Under the pieces are notes generated by a model, which was given only the letters and a program-made list of their open reading frames with translations, did no database searches and had not been told where the DNA came from. From Variovorax paradoxus (GTDB lineage: Bacteria > Pseudomonadota > Gammaproteobacteria > Burkholderiales > Burkholderiaceae_C), in NCBI RefSeq assembly GCF_030815855.1, contig NZ_JAUSXG010000001.1, forward strand, positions 3,162,001 to 3,226,000: a DNA stretch of 64,000 bases, read 5' to 3'. A program made the translations under genes and the position numbers. Of the stretch, positions 1 through 9,579 are shown in pieces. Each line of letters starts with the position of its first letter. Positions within the stretch are counted from its first letter, which is position 1.

Positions 1-201
1 CTGCCGCGCGGCCGCCTGCGCCCGCGCGCTCAAGCTCTTGGCCCTTGCGTGGCGAGCCTCTTCAGGGGTGAATTCGTGGGCGAGTCCCAGCTCGTGGGCG
101 GTGCGCCCGCCCAGTCTGGCGATCTCCCTCTGGCGTTCAGGATCCATTCCGGCAAAGCCGCGCCGGGTACGAATGCGCCCTTCTTGGTCGTTCATTGACA
201 T
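1..201 (-). CDS. KGG-type general stress protein (partial, C-terminus off window)
   Basis: The N-terminal 67 residues are visible. They contain RRGFAGMDPE followed by ARLGGRTAHE and a conserved HEFTPEEARHA segment, which is the pattern of the short glycine-rich KGG (Con-10/YciG-like) stress proteins. These are small hydrophilic cytoplasmic proteins induced by general stress; their molecular function is not established. The start is ATG at 201, five bases after an AAGGA site; a second in-frame ATG sits at 195. The gene runs leftwards out of the window, so its length is unknown. Its neighbours (DUF892 protein, Mn-catalase) fit a stress-response block. Confidence 0.75.
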   Translation of the reverse strand, partial: MSMNDQEGRIRTRRGFAGMDPERQREIARLGGRTAHELGLAHEFTPEEARHARAKSLSARAQAAARQ

Positions 202-290
202 GCTTTCCTTCGATCCGCGAACCAGTGCGGCCCTGCGCGCGCAACAGTTGCGCGCCAGACCGTCTATGGGCAAGCGGCGTGCCCGCCCGC

Positions 291-788
291 TCACTCCGCG
301 GCCACGGCCTCTTCCATGGCATGCGCCTCGGCCAGCGCGCTGAGCTTGCCGTCGGTGGCCGTTTCCTCCGCCAGCGAAGCTTCGAGCAATGCCACGGCCT
401 CGGTGTGCCCCAGCTGCTTGGCCAGCGTGCACAACGAGTTGTAGCCCGCAATCTCGTAGTGCTCGACCTTGCGCGCCGCGCCGATGAGTGCCGCGTCGAG
501 CACCGGGCCTTTCTCGATCTCGTCGATCAGCGAATCGCCTTCCTCGACCAGTCCGGCCATGCCGTCGCACTTGATGCGCTTGATCTTGATCTGCAGCAGC
601 TCGGCAATTTCTTCGATCCGCTCGACCTGGCCGCGGGTTTCCTCCAGATGCGTCTCGAAGGCCGAAGCCAGGCCTTCGTCGGTGGCCGCGCGGGCGAGCT
701 TCGACAGCGAACGCGTCATCTGCTTCTCCGCGCTGTAGGTGTCGGAAAGCTCGTGGACGAAGAGATCGGAAAGGCTCTTGATCGGCAT
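291..788 (-). CDS. DUF892 (YciE/YciF-like) ferritin-like protein
   Basis: A 165-residue protein beginning MPIKSLSDLFVHELSDTYSAE, the signature N-terminus of the DUF892 family. These are four-helix, ferritin-like proteins with acidic and histidine residues that can bind a di-metal centre. Visible candidates are the Glu residues in the EKQM, EETRG and EHYEIAG segments. Family members are stress-induced; the exact reaction is unknown. The start ATG at 788 follows AAGGAACC closely, so the frame extending further upstream was not used. It is transcribed away from the Mn-catalase gene, so the 221-bp gap between them should hold both promoters. Confidence 0.85.
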   Translation of the reverse strand: MPIKSLSDLFVHELSDTYSAEKQMTRSLSKLARAATDEGLASAFETHLEETRGQVERIEEIAELLQIKIKRIKCDGMAGLVEEGDSLIDEIEKGPVLDAALIGAARKVEHYEIAGYNSLCTLAKQLGHTEAVALLEASLAEETATDGKLSALAEAHAMEEAVAAE

Positions 789-1009
789 GTCGGTTCCTTG
801 AAAAAAAGTGAGTTGAAGGGGAGTGGTGGAGGGAACACGGCCGATGTTTGTGGCGCGCGCAGGGACACCAGGCAAGGCGGTTTCCCATGGCCTTGTCAGC
901 CTTCGCCGCACGCATCGGGGGGCACGCCGCTTGCCGCGAAAAAAGTGCGGCGGCGCCGACACGTGCAGCCGTTCCAACCCCAGAGCCCATCCAACGCAAG
1001 GAGTCCCCC

Positions 1010-1930
1010 ATGTTTTCTCACAACAAGCGATTGCAATACACGGTACGCGTCAGCGAAACCAATCCCGGTCTCGCCAATCTCATGCTCGAACAGTTCGGCG
1101 GTCCGCAAGGCGAGCTCGCCGCGGCCTGCCGCTATTTCACGCAGGCCATCGGCGAGGACGACCCGGGCCGCAAGGACATGCTGTTCGACATCTCGACCGA
1201 AGAGCTGAGCCATCTCGAAATCATCGGCACGATCGTCGGCATGCTCAACAAAGGCGCCAAGGGGCGGCTGGCCGAAGGCGTCGACGAGCAAGGCGAGATG
1301 TACCGCACCATCACCGGCGCGGGCAACGACAGCCACATCACGCAGGTGCTCTACGGCGGCGGCCCCCCGCTGGTCAACTCCGCCGGCGTGCCCTGGACGG
1401 CGGCCTACATCGACACCATCGGCGAGCCCACGGCCGACCTGCGCTCCAACATCGCGGCCGAGGCGCGCGCCAAGATCGTCTACGAGCGGCTGATCAACCT
1501 CACGGACGATCCGGGCGTGAAGGATGCGCTGACCTTCCTCATGACACGCGAGATCGCGCACCAGAAGTCGTTCGAGAAGGCGCTCTATGCCATCGAGCCG
1601 AACTTCCCGCCGGGCAAGCTGCCGGGCGACCCGCGCTTCACCAACGTGTACTTCCGGATGTCGAAGGGCGAGGCGGACCTGCGCGGGCCGTGGAACCAGG
1701 GCGAGCGCTGGGACTTCGTGCCGGTCACGCAAGAGTCGGGGCCGGTGGACGGCGGCGACGGTCTGGCGACGGTCGAGCTCAGCGATGCGGACGCACCGGT
1801 GCTGCAGCAGATGGCCACCCGTACGCAGTCGCGCACCGACGGCGATCCGCTCACCGGCGCGGAGCTCGGCATGGGCGAAGGCCCCGCCTTGCCTGCGGAC
1901 ACCGCCGGCACCGCGCGGCCGAAGAAATAG
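1010..1930 (+). CDS. manganese catalase
   Basis: A 306-residue non-haem catalase that disproportionates hydrogen peroxide at a di-manganese site in the cytoplasm. Metal ligands expected for the family are all present: Glu35, Glu65 and His68 in EELSHLE, Glu151 in AAEARAK and His184 in REIAHQK. The start is ATG 1010 behind an AAGGAG site. The last ~70 residues (from about 235) are hydrophilic and extend past the catalytic four-helix bundle, as in other family members. It faces away from the DUF892 gene, and that pairing of two ferritin-fold proteins suggests oxidative-stress or stationary-phase expression. Confidence in the function is high. Confidence 0.95.
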   Translation: MFSHNKRLQYTVRVSETNPGLANLMLEQFGGPQGELAAACRYFTQAIGEDDPGRKDMLFDISTEELSHLEIIGTIVGMLNKGAKGRLAEGVDEQGEMYRTITGAGNDSHITQVLYGGGPPLVNSAGVPWTAAYIDTIGEPTADLRSNIAAEARAKIVYERLINLTDDPGVKDALTFLMTREIAHQKSFEKALYAIEPNFPPGKLPGDPRFTNVYFRMSKGEADLRGPWNQGERWDFVPVTQESGPVDGGDGLATVELSDADAPVLQQMATRTQSRTDGDPLTGAELGMGEGPALPADTAGTARPKK

Positions 1931-1949
1931 CAGTGCAGGAACGAACAGC

Positions 1950-2969
1950 TCAGCCCGCGTCGAAGCTCGCGGGGCTGGGCGCCTTCATCGTGAGCTTGCG
2001 CAGGGCGGCACTCGCGGCCGCGAGTTCGTCCGCCTCGCGCAGCGACGCTTCGGCATCGCCGAGGCCTTCGCTCACCTGGACTTCGGCGAGCCGGCGCAGG
2101 ATGGCCTCTTTTTCCTGCAGCGTGCGCAAGCCGCACCACAGGGCCGCATCGGTCACTTGCTCCTGCGTGGCGGCCAGGCTGCGCAGGCTGAACGCGTGGC
2201 CCGTGTGGCAGCGGTAGCGCACGGGGTGCTTGTCGTTCAATTCGAAGAGCACGCCGCCGCAATCGGGGCAACTGAATACCGACGGCTCCGCAATCGACTT
2301 CAGGTTCTCCATGGCACGGTCTCCCACACCGAGGGCGTATTCGCGGCGCAGTTCGGCCGGCGGTTCGGCGGGCTGCACTTCGGCGCGGGGTTGCGCCAGT
2401 TCGAACAGCAGGCGGCCCATCTCTTGCAAGCCGACGACGTGGTCCACCTGCACCGCGGCCATCGCGCTTTGCGGCATGCTGGGTTCGTGGGCATCGGCCG
2501 GGTCTTGCACGACGGCAATGCCGCCGCAGTCCTTGATGGCGCGCAGCCCGGCGCTGCCGTCGTCGAGCATGCCCGTGAGAACCACACCCACGGCGCGCGG
2601 GCCGCAGTCCAGCGCGGCGGAACGAAACAGCGGATCGATGGCGGGGCGGGCATGGTGTTCCTTGGGGCCGCGGCTCAAGCGAACCACGCCGCCTTCGAGC
2701 AGCATGTGGTGGTCGGACGGCGCGATGTAGATGGTGCCCGCGGCGGGCACGTCGCCCTCCTTCGCCTCGACCGCGCGGTTGGGTCCGCGGCCGCTCAGCA
2801 AAGAGGCCAGCTGGCTGCGGTGGGCGCCGATGTGCTGCACAAAGAAGATGGGCGCAGGAAAATCGGCCGGCAACGCGGCGACCAGATCGAGCATGGCGTA
2901 GACGCCGCCGGCAGAGGCACCGATGAAGATGGCCTGCTGCCGGCCGGCGGAGTTGGGTATTTTCGACAT
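1950..2969 (-). CDS. stand-alone CheB-type protein-glutamate methylesterase with C-terminal zinc-ribbon
   Basis: 339 residues. Residues ~12-200 are a CheB catalytic domain with the triad Ser19 (GASAGG), His46 (VQHIG) and Asp137 (LTGMLDDG). There is no receiver domain in front of it. A C-terminal segment has CPDC and a later YRCHTGH, a likely zinc-binding site, followed by a helical tail. Classical CheB removes methyl groups from chemoreceptors. With no chemoreceptor or CheA/CheW gene nearby, a role in a different signalling pathway is more likely. It lies 73 bp downstream of the hybrid CheB/CheR kinase on the same strand, so the two may be co-transcribed. The start ATG is at 2969. Confidence 0.85.
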   Translation of the reverse strand: MSKIPNSAGRQQAIFIGASAGGVYAMLDLVAALPADFPAPIFFVQHIGAHRSQLASLLSGRGPNRAVEAKEGDVPAAGTIYIAPSDHHMLLEGGVVRLSRGPKEHHARPAIDPLFRSAALDCGPRAVGVVLTGMLDDGSAGLRAIKDCGGIAVVQDPADAHEPSMPQSAMAAVQVDHVVGLQEMGRLLFELAQPRAEVQPAEPPAELRREYALGVGDRAMENLKSIAEPSVFSCPDCGGVLFELNDKHPVRYRCHTGHAFSLRSLAATQEQVTDAALWCGLRTLQEKEAILRRLAEVQVSEGLGDAEASLREADELAAASAALRKLTMKAPSPASFDAG

Positions 2970-3042
2970 GCGGAAGTACGCGGTTCTGTCTTGTTCGGCA
3001 AGCGGCGTGCCCGCTCGCGGAGTGCCCCGTGGTGGCGTGGCC

Positions 3043-6000
3043 TCAGTCGGACGACAGCGCCGTGCCCTCGCGCGTGCGCAGCAGGCGCTGCACGTCGGTC
3101 GCGGCCACGGGCTTGACCAGGTGCTCGTCGAAGCCCGCTTCGAGTGCGGCGAGCTTGTCCTCGGGCTGGCTCCATCCGGTCGCCGCGACAAGGAGCATGC
3201 CGCGCCCCCAGGGCTGCGCACGGATCCGGCGCGCCACCTCGTGCCCGTCGAGCCCCGGCATGCCGATGTCCAGCACGGCCGCGTCGGGCCGGAAATTCTC
3301 GGCCATCTGCAGCGCATCGATTCCGTTGTCGGCGGTCTTCACGCTGAAGCCCGAAATGGACAGCATCCGGGCCATGCCCCACAGCGCGTCCACGTTGTCG
3401 TCGGCGAGCAGCACGCGCTTCGGGGGTCCTTCGGACGGAGGCGGAAGAGGCGCCGGCGGTGCTTGCGCGGACCCCAACTCGGCTTCGGCCGCACGCGCCT
3501 CGGCCAGCGGAACGCGCACGGTGAACCGGCTCCCGTGCCCCAGGCCCCGGCTCTCGCCCGTGACCGTGCCGCCATGCAGCTCGACGATGTTGCGCACCAG
3601 TGCCAGCCCGATGCCCAATCCGCCGGCCGAGCGCTCGTGCGCATGCACGCTCTGCGTGAACATCTCGAACATGGTGTCGACCGTGTCCGGCTCCATGCCG
3701 ATTCCGTTGTCGGTCACCACGAAGATCGCATCGCCGCCGTCGGCATGCACCGACAGCCGGATATCGCCGCGTTCGGGCGTGTACTTGGCCGCATTGGAGA
3801 GCAGGTTGGAAACCACCTGCGTCAAGCGCATGGGATCGGCGTCGAGCGGTATCTCGGCGGCGGAAATCTCCAGCGCGAGCCGGTGGCGGCCCATTTCCAT
3901 CACCGGACGGGTCGCCTCCACGGCCGCGTCGACGATGCTCTGCGCCGTCACGCGTTCGCGCCGCAGCACCAGCCGGCCCCGGCGCAGGCTGGAGACGTCC
4001 AGCAGATCGCCCAGCAGCACCTTCATGGCCGACGCCTGCCGCCGGACGACACGCGCGGCGCGCGCCTGCTCCTGGGTGGCAAGCTCTTGCGGCGCGAGCA
4101 GTTCCGCGGCGCCGCTGATCGAGGCCAGTGGATTGCGCAGCTCGTGCGAAAGCACCGCCAGAAAGCGGTCCTTGGCGGCATCCGCGGCTTCGAGCGCCTT
4201 GCGCGCGGCCTCGTTGGCGCGCAGCGCGTCGAGCAACTCGCCGCGGCTTCGCTCCACCTCCTGCTGGGCGGCGCGCTGCTCGCTCTGGTCGCGCAGCACT
4301 TTCACCATGCCGACGACGGCACCCTCGCCGTTGTGCATGGGCATGAGCGCGCCGCTGGCCCAAAAGCGGGAGCCGTCCTTGCGCTGGTGCAGCCGGTCGT
4401 CGGCCGCCCTGCCGGCGCTGAGCGCGGTGCGCGCCTCTTCCAGCGGGGCGCCCGCGGCGCGGTCTTCCTCGGTGAAGATGATGTCGGCCGAGCGGCCCAG
4501 GATTTCAGCTTCGGTGTAGCCCAGGAGCCGCTCGGCGCCGGTGTTCCAGCTCTTCACGCAGCGCTCCATGTCGACCGAGAAGATCGCGTAGTCGACGGCG
4601 TTCTCGAGCATGAGCCGGAACCGCTCCTCGCTCTCGCGCAGCGCTTCTTCCGCGGCCTTGCGCTCGCTGATGTCGCTGCAGACGATGAGCGCCGAGTCGG
4701 GCTTGCCGCTCGCATCCGTGAGCACGGTCACGCTCTTGTGCAGCCAGATGAAAGAGCCGTCCTTCCGGATGTCGCGGCTCTCGCTCTGGAACGGCTCGCC
4801 GTGCTGCGCAAGCCGCGCGAGCCGCACCGCCATGGCCTCACGGTCGGCGGCATGCACCAGGTCGAGCGCGCGCACGCCGACGAGCTCGCGCTCGCCGTAG
4901 CCCATGAGCGTGTGATAGCAGGTGTTGGCAAAAGTGATCTCGCCGTCGAGCCGGGTCTGGGCCACGCCCACCGACGCCTGGTTGACGATGGCGCTGAAGC
5001 GCTCCTGCGACTGCCGCAGCGACTCCTGCGCCTCCTTTCGCTCGGTGATGTCGACGAAGGTCAGCACCACCCCGGCAATGCGGTCTTCGATGGTCCGGTA
5101 GGGCCGCACGCGCGCCAGGTACCAGTTGCCGGCGGCATCGCCCACCTCGCGCTCGCTGGGCTGCAGCGTCTCGAGCACCCGGCGCGCGTCCGCGGCGAGC
5201 TGCGGGTAGTCGAGCGGGGTGGTCAGGTCCGAGAGCGGCCGTCCCACGTCGGTGGCGATCAGCTTGAAGATCGCCACCGCGCTGGGCGTGAAGCGGGTCA
5301 CGTGGAACTCGCGGTCGAGAAACACGGTGGCAATGGCGGTCGCGTCCATCAGGTTCAGCATGTCGCTGTTGGCCTGGCCGAGGTCGTCCACCTTGCTCTT
5401 GAGCTCGTGGTTGACGGTGGTGAGCTCCTCGTTGATGGACTGCAGTTCTTCGCGGCTGGTCTCGAGCTCTTCGGTCGCCGAATGAAGCTCCTCGTTCATG
5501 GCGTGCAGTTCTTCGTTGCTCGCCTTGAGCTCCTCGGTCGACGTCTCGTACTGCTCCACGGTCTCGCGCAGCTGCGACTTCATGCGCCCGACCTCCCGCT
5601 CCAGGTGCTCGGCGATGGGCTCCGCGTCGACCCGCGGCACCACGATGCTGCCGCGGCCGCTCGTTGCCGGATCGCCGCTGCGCAGCAGCACCAGCAAGCC
5701 GCCGCCGAACTCTTCCACCGGGATCACGTGCAGCGACACCTCGGCCTCGCCCGCGCCCAGCCGCACCCGCACCGGCGCCACTTCCACCGGCTGGCGCCTT
5801 TCGTTCACGTGATAGAGCGCGGTCTGCAACTCGGCCTTCAGGTCGGGCACGATGGCGCGCAGCACGTTGCGCGACGGCTCGCCGCCGCTGAAGTGCAGGA
5901 ACGGCGTTGCCGCCGGCGAGATATGCAGCATCTCGTGGTCCGCATCGAGCAGGATCGAAGGCGGCGCGAGACGGTCGAGCAGCCGCAGGTGCAGCTCGGC

Positions 6001-7662
6001 CCAGCTCATCGTCCGGCCGCCGGCCAGCGGCAGCGTGGTGCGCTGCAACTGAACGAAGGCCGGCCCCGGAACGACCGGCGACGAATGCTTGAGCTCCAGC
6101 GCGATGGCTGCGCTGCTGCGGCCGGTGGGCACCGGCAGCGCGGCCTTGGGCGAAGTGCGTTGCGCGTAGATGCGGTGCTTCTTGTCGATCACCGAGAACA
6201 GCGGGCTGCTGTCGTCGACCGCTTCCGATGCGCCGAGGAACAACCGACCGCCGGGCAGCAGCGAAAAGTGCAGCGTCTCGAACACCCTGGTCTGCGCTTC
6301 CCGGTTGAGATAGATGAGCAGGTTGCGGCAGGTGGCCAGATCGATGCGCGAGAACGGCGAGTCTTTCAGCACGTCGTGCACCGCGAACAGCACCATCTCG
6401 CGCAACTCGCGGCGCACGCGGTAACCGCGCGGCTCGCGGACGAAGAAACGCCGCAAGCGGTCTTCGGAGACATCCGCCTCGGCAAGCGAGGGGTAGACGC
6501 CCTCGCGGGCGGCTCGCACCGCGTCTTCGTCGAGGTCGGTGGCAAAGATCTGGATGGACGGCGGGCTCTCCAGCGTGCGCGCGTGCTCGTTGAGCAGCAT
6601 CGCGATCGAGTAGGCCTCTTCACCGGTCGCGCACGCGACCACCCAGACGCGGATGGTGTCCGCCGCCGTCTTGTTGCGGAACAGCTCGTGCACCATGCCT
6701 TCGAGCGCGGCAAAGCATTCGCCGTCGCGGAAGAAATTGGTCACGCTGATCAGCATGTCCTGCAGCAGCGCGCCGGCCTCGCCCGGACGGGTGCGCAGGC
6801 AATCGAGGTAGGCGGCGAGATCGCTCACGCCGTTCACCTGCATGCGGCGGCCGATGCGCCGCAGCACCGTGGCGCGCTTGTAGTCGACGAAATCGCGCCC
6901 GCTGCGGCTTCGCACGAATGCCAGCACCTCGCGGAACGTCGCCTCGTCGATATCGGCGGGCGGTGGTGGGTCGTCCTTGCCGTCGTTCGGCAACTGCTCG
7001 GGGGGGAGCCTGAGCTGCCGCTCGATGCGGTAATAGGCATGAATGCGCGCGCCCATCTCGTGCACGGGCAAGACCCAGTCGACCATGCCGGTGGCGATGG
7101 CCGATTGCGCCATGCCGCCGTGCCGGGCCTCCTGCGGGTCCTGCGCGACGGTCAGGCCGCCGCGCTCCTTGATGCGCTTGATTCCGATGGCGCCGTCGCC
7201 GTCCGCGCCGGAAAGAACCACCGCGATGGCGTGCGGGCCATGCGTATCGGCCAGCGTGCGAAAGAAGAAATCGACCGCCACGTGGTGGCCCTGCCCCGGC
7301 GGCAACGCGGCCAGTTCGATGAGTTCCCCGCGCGTGCGCAGCGCCTTGCCGGGCGGAACGACATACACCGTGTCGGGCTCGATGCGCTCCCTGCCGGCCA
7401 CCGGTACCACCCGCATGCGGGTGGAGCGCCGCAGCACCTGGGCCAGCGCGCTCTCGTGCGCCGCCGACACATGGAGAACGACCACGAACGCCATGCCCGT
7501 ATCGAACGGCGTGGCCTCGAAGAAGGCGCCCACGGCCTCGATGCCGCCGGACGAGCCGCCGAGCCCCACGACGGGCAACATGCGGTAGCCGCGCGAGGGC
7601 ACGGCGTCGTCGATCTGGTCGGCCAGTTCTTCCTCGGCATGGTCGGGTTTCATTTCATCCAA
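3043..7662 (-). CDS. CheB-CheR-PAS-histidine kinase-receiver hybrid protein
   Basis: A 1,539-residue fusion. In order: CheB methylesterase domain (Ser37 in GGSSGG, LSGADGDG near 170); CheR methyltransferase (VTNFFRD, ACATGEEAYS, CRNLLIYL, about 240-490); a PAS-like segment; a long Glu-rich coiled coil (repeated EEL units, about 680-750); three further PAS domains (about 760-1150); a HisKA domain with SHELRNP; an HATPase domain (DNGIGM, GLGIGLAL); and a C-terminal receiver (LADDN, LDIGMPGLDG). It joins adaptation enzymes to a two-component phosphorelay in one cytoplasmic protein. No transmembrane segment is seen. A TTG start at 7662 has AAGGAG eight bases upstream. ATG 7653, nine bases further in, is the alternative but is badly spaced from that site. 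Its neighbours suggest a link to the sigma-54 activator. Confidence 0.9.
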   Translation of the reverse strand: MDEMKPDHAEEELADQIDDAVPSRGYRMLPVVGLGGSSGGIEAVGAFFEATPFDTGMAFVVVLHVSAAHESALAQVLRRSTRMRVVPVAGRERIEPDTVYVVPPGKALRTRGELIELAALPPGQGHHVAVDFFFRTLADTHGPHAIAVVLSGADGDGAIGIKRIKERGGLTVAQDPQEARHGGMAQSAIATGMVDWVLPVHEMGARIHAYYRIERQLRLPPEQLPNDGKDDPPPPADIDEATFREVLAFVRSRSGRDFVDYKRATVLRRIGRRMQVNGVSDLAAYLDCLRTRPGEAGALLQDMLISVTNFFRDGECFAALEGMVHELFRNKTAADTIRVWVVACATGEEAYSIAMLLNEHARTLESPPSIQIFATDLDEDAVRAAREGVYPSLAEADVSEDRLRRFFVREPRGYRVRRELREMVLFAVHDVLKDSPFSRIDLATCRNLLIYLNREAQTRVFETLHFSLLPGGRLFLGASEAVDDSSPLFSVIDKKHRIYAQRTSPKAALPVPTGRSSAAIALELKHSSPVVPGPAFVQLQRTTLPLAGGRTMSWAELHLRLLDRLAPPSILLDADHEMLHISPAATPFLHFSGGEPSRNVLRAIVPDLKAELQTALYHVNERRQPVEVAPVRVRLGAGEAEVSLHVIPVEEFGGGLLVLLRSGDPATSGRGSIVVPRVDAEPIAEHLEREVGRMKSQLRETVEQYETSTEELKASNEELHAMNEELHSATEELETSREELQSINEELTTVNHELKSKVDDLGQANSDMLNLMDATAIATVFLDREFHVTRFTPSAVAIFKLIATDVGRPLSDLTTPLDYPQLAADARRVLETLQPSEREVGDAAGNWYLARVRPYRTIEDRIAGVVLTFVDITERKEAQESLRQSQERFSAIVNQASVGVAQTRLDGEITFANTCYHTLMGYGERELVGVRALDLVHAADREAMAVRLARLAQHGEPFQSESRDIRKDGSFIWLHKSVTVLTDASGKPDSALIVCSDISERKAAEEALRESEERFRLMLENAVDYAIFSVDMERCVKSWNTGAERLLGYTEAEILGRSADIIFTEEDRAAGAPLEEARTALSAGRAADDRLHQRKDGSRFWASGALMPMHNGEGAVVGMVKVLRDQSEQRAAQQEVERSRGELLDALRANEAARKALEAADAAKDRFLAVLSHELRNPLASISGAAELLAPQELATQEQARAARVVRRQASAMKVLLGDLLDVSSLRRGRLVLRRERVTAQSIVDAAVEATRPVMEMGRHRLALEISAAEIPLDADPMRLTQVVSNLLSNAAKYTPERGDIRLSVHADGGDAIFVVTDNGIGMEPDTVDTMFEMFTQSVHAHERSAGGLGIGLALVRNIVELHGGTVTGESRGLGHGSRFTVRVPLAEARAAEAELGSAQAPPAPLPPPSEGPPKRVLLADDNVDALWGMARMLSISGFSVKTADNGIDALQMAENFRPDAAVLDIGMPGLDGHEVARRIRAQPWGRGMLLVAATGWSQPEDKLAALEAGFDEHLVKPVAATDVQRLLRTREGTALSSD

Positions 7663-7800
7663 TGCGCTTTCTCCTTGTTGCAGCGGCAAACGGCATACCG
7701 GCCCGGCGGGGGCGCCGGTCGGCACGCAGTTTGCCGGTCGGCCAACGCCTGACGCGAGAACTTCGCCGAACGAAAACCCTCACGCACCCGGAGATACGCA

Positions 7801-8042
7801 TGAATGAACTCAGCAGCTATTTCGCCCGCCATCCCCGTGAAAATCCGGCGAACTATCTGGGAACCGACTTCGATCCCGCCGGCGCCGCGGCGTACAGATT
7901 GCGCCTGCGCAGCTGGAAGGAGCGCTATCGCGCACGAATGCGCACGGCAGCCGCGCCGGGCCATTCCTCATGCGCCCATCGGCATGCACCGGTGCAGCCG
8001 CAGGCACCTTCTCATTGCTGGTATTCCTTCAATCGGTTGTAG
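7801..8042 (+). CDS. small hypothetical protein
   Basis: A possible 80-residue protein starting at ATG 7801, seven bases after CGGAG. The first ~50 codons look coding (aromatic and charged residues, an [13 protein letters not shown] helix). The last part is Cys/His/Pro-rich and its final 31 bases overlap, on the opposite strand, the end of the sigma-54 activator gene. I do not recognise the family. It sits alone on the plus strand between two minus-strand signalling genes, in the 349-bp gap 7663-8011 that holds nothing else I can identify. The gap must also carry the promoter of the hybrid kinase gene. The C-terminal part may be an artefact. Confidence 0.4.
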
Positions 8043-9461
8043 AGCGTCTTCATGCTGATGCCGAGCAGCGCCGCCGTGCGCTCCTTGTGGCGGCCGCAGC
8101 GCTCGTAGGTGGCAAGAATGACACGCCGTTCTACCTCCGCGAGTTGCGTTCCCACTTCGACCACGATCTGGTTCTCGCCGGCATCCGGGGGCGTTGCCAC
8201 GGCGTGCCGCTGGCCATTGAGCGCCGGCGGCGCAAGGGCCTGGCTGCGCGGCGGCTCGGACTCGAATTCGACGCGGGGCCCCGGGCCGGGGCTGGGGCCT
8301 TGCCCTGCGCCGGCGGGGAGCCATTCCTCGTCGATCTCGCTGCCGGAGGCCATCACCCAGGCGCGCTGCACCACATTGCGCAGCTCGCGCACATTGCCCG
8401 GCCAGCGATGCGCGGCCAACCGCGCCAGCGCGCCTAGCGTGAAATGCTTGGTGCCGCCTTCCTGGCGCGCAAGCTCTTGCAGAAAGCTCGTGGCAATGAG
8501 CGCCACGTCGTCGCCGCGCTCCCGCAAGGGCGGCAGCGCAATCGGAAACACGTTGAGGCGGTACAGCAGGTCTTCCCTCATGGTGCCGCGCGCCACCGCC
8601 TCGGCGGCGTCGCGGTTGGTCGCCGCGATGATGCGCACGTCGGTCTGCTGCACCTGCGTGGAACCGACCCGCATGAAGGTGCCGCTTTCCAGCACGCGCA
8701 GCAGTTTCACCTGCAGTTCGGGCGGCATTTCGGTCACCTCGTCGAGGAACAGCGTGCCACCGTGGGCACGCTCGAAAAAGCCCTGGTGCTGGCGCTCCGC
8801 GCCGGTGAAACTGCCGCGCTCGTGGCCGAAGATTTCGCTCTCGATGAGATGCGGCGACAACGCGCCGCAGTTCACCGCGAGAAACGGTTGCTCGCGCCGC
8901 CGGCTCAGGTCGTGCACGGCGCGGGCCACGAGCTCCTTGCCCGTGCCGCTTTCGCCATGAATGAATACCGTGACGGCCGTGCCGGCCACCCGCGAGATCT
9001 GCCGGGTAGACACGCTGCATGGGCTGCGAGCGGCCGATGATGTGACCGAACTGTCCGGTCTCGCGCCACAGTTCCTGCACCTCGTCGAGCTCGGCGCGCA
9101 ATTGCGACGGGGCGATCAGGCGCGACAGCAGGCCCTTCAGATGCTGCGGATTGATGGGCTTGACGAGGTAGTCGGCAGCGCCGAGCCGTAAGGCCTTGAT
9201 GGAGGTTTCGAGACTCGCCTGCCCCGTCATCAGGATCAGCATGGTGTCGCTCACGATCTCGGGATCGTTCAGCAGATCGAACCCGCTCCCGTCCGGCAGA
9301 TGCAGGTCGAGCAGCAGCAGATCGGGCCGCTGCATCGCAATAAGCCGGCGTGCGGCGGCGATCGAGTGCGCGCACATCACCGTGTGCCCCTCGCGCGCGA
9401 CCAGGGCGGCGATCATCTTCGCCGAATCTTCGTCGTCTTCAACAATGAGTGTGTGGCTCAA
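8012..9461 (-). pseudogene. sigma-54-dependent response regulator (NtrC family), frameshifted as read
   Basis: Two overlapping frames together make one ~482-residue NtrC-type activator. The first (start ATG 9461) gives a receiver with Asp52 in LLDLHLPDGSG and a conserved LVKP. It breaks near codon 152. The second frame carries the AAA+ domain: Walker A GESGTGKE, a GSFTGA version of the GAFTGA sigma-54 contact loop, Walker B GGTLFLDE and [10 protein letters not shown] Fis-type helix-turn-helix follows at the C-terminus. Removing one G from the GGG at 9004-9006 (CCC in the gene) restores a continuous frame. Such proteins use ATP to open promoters bound by sigma-54 polymerase. The divergent rpoN paralogue next door fits this. 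It may be a sequencing error rather than a dead gene. Confidence 0.85.
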
Positions 9462-9579
9462 CTTCGTTCCTGGCTCGGTGCCCGTGCTGCGCTGCGGATG
9501 CGTGCGTTTTCAACGCTCCGCGCGCACCCATCTCCCATGATTCGAATCTTGCGCTCTCGGCGAGAGCGCTCCGGACGGT

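Noticed and set aside
2923..7752. A 1,609-codon open frame on the plus strand opposite the hybrid kinase gene.
   Set aside because: It is the complementary reading of a very GC-rich real gene. Its His/Arg/Gly-rich product shows no domain, while the minus strand gives eight recognisable domains.
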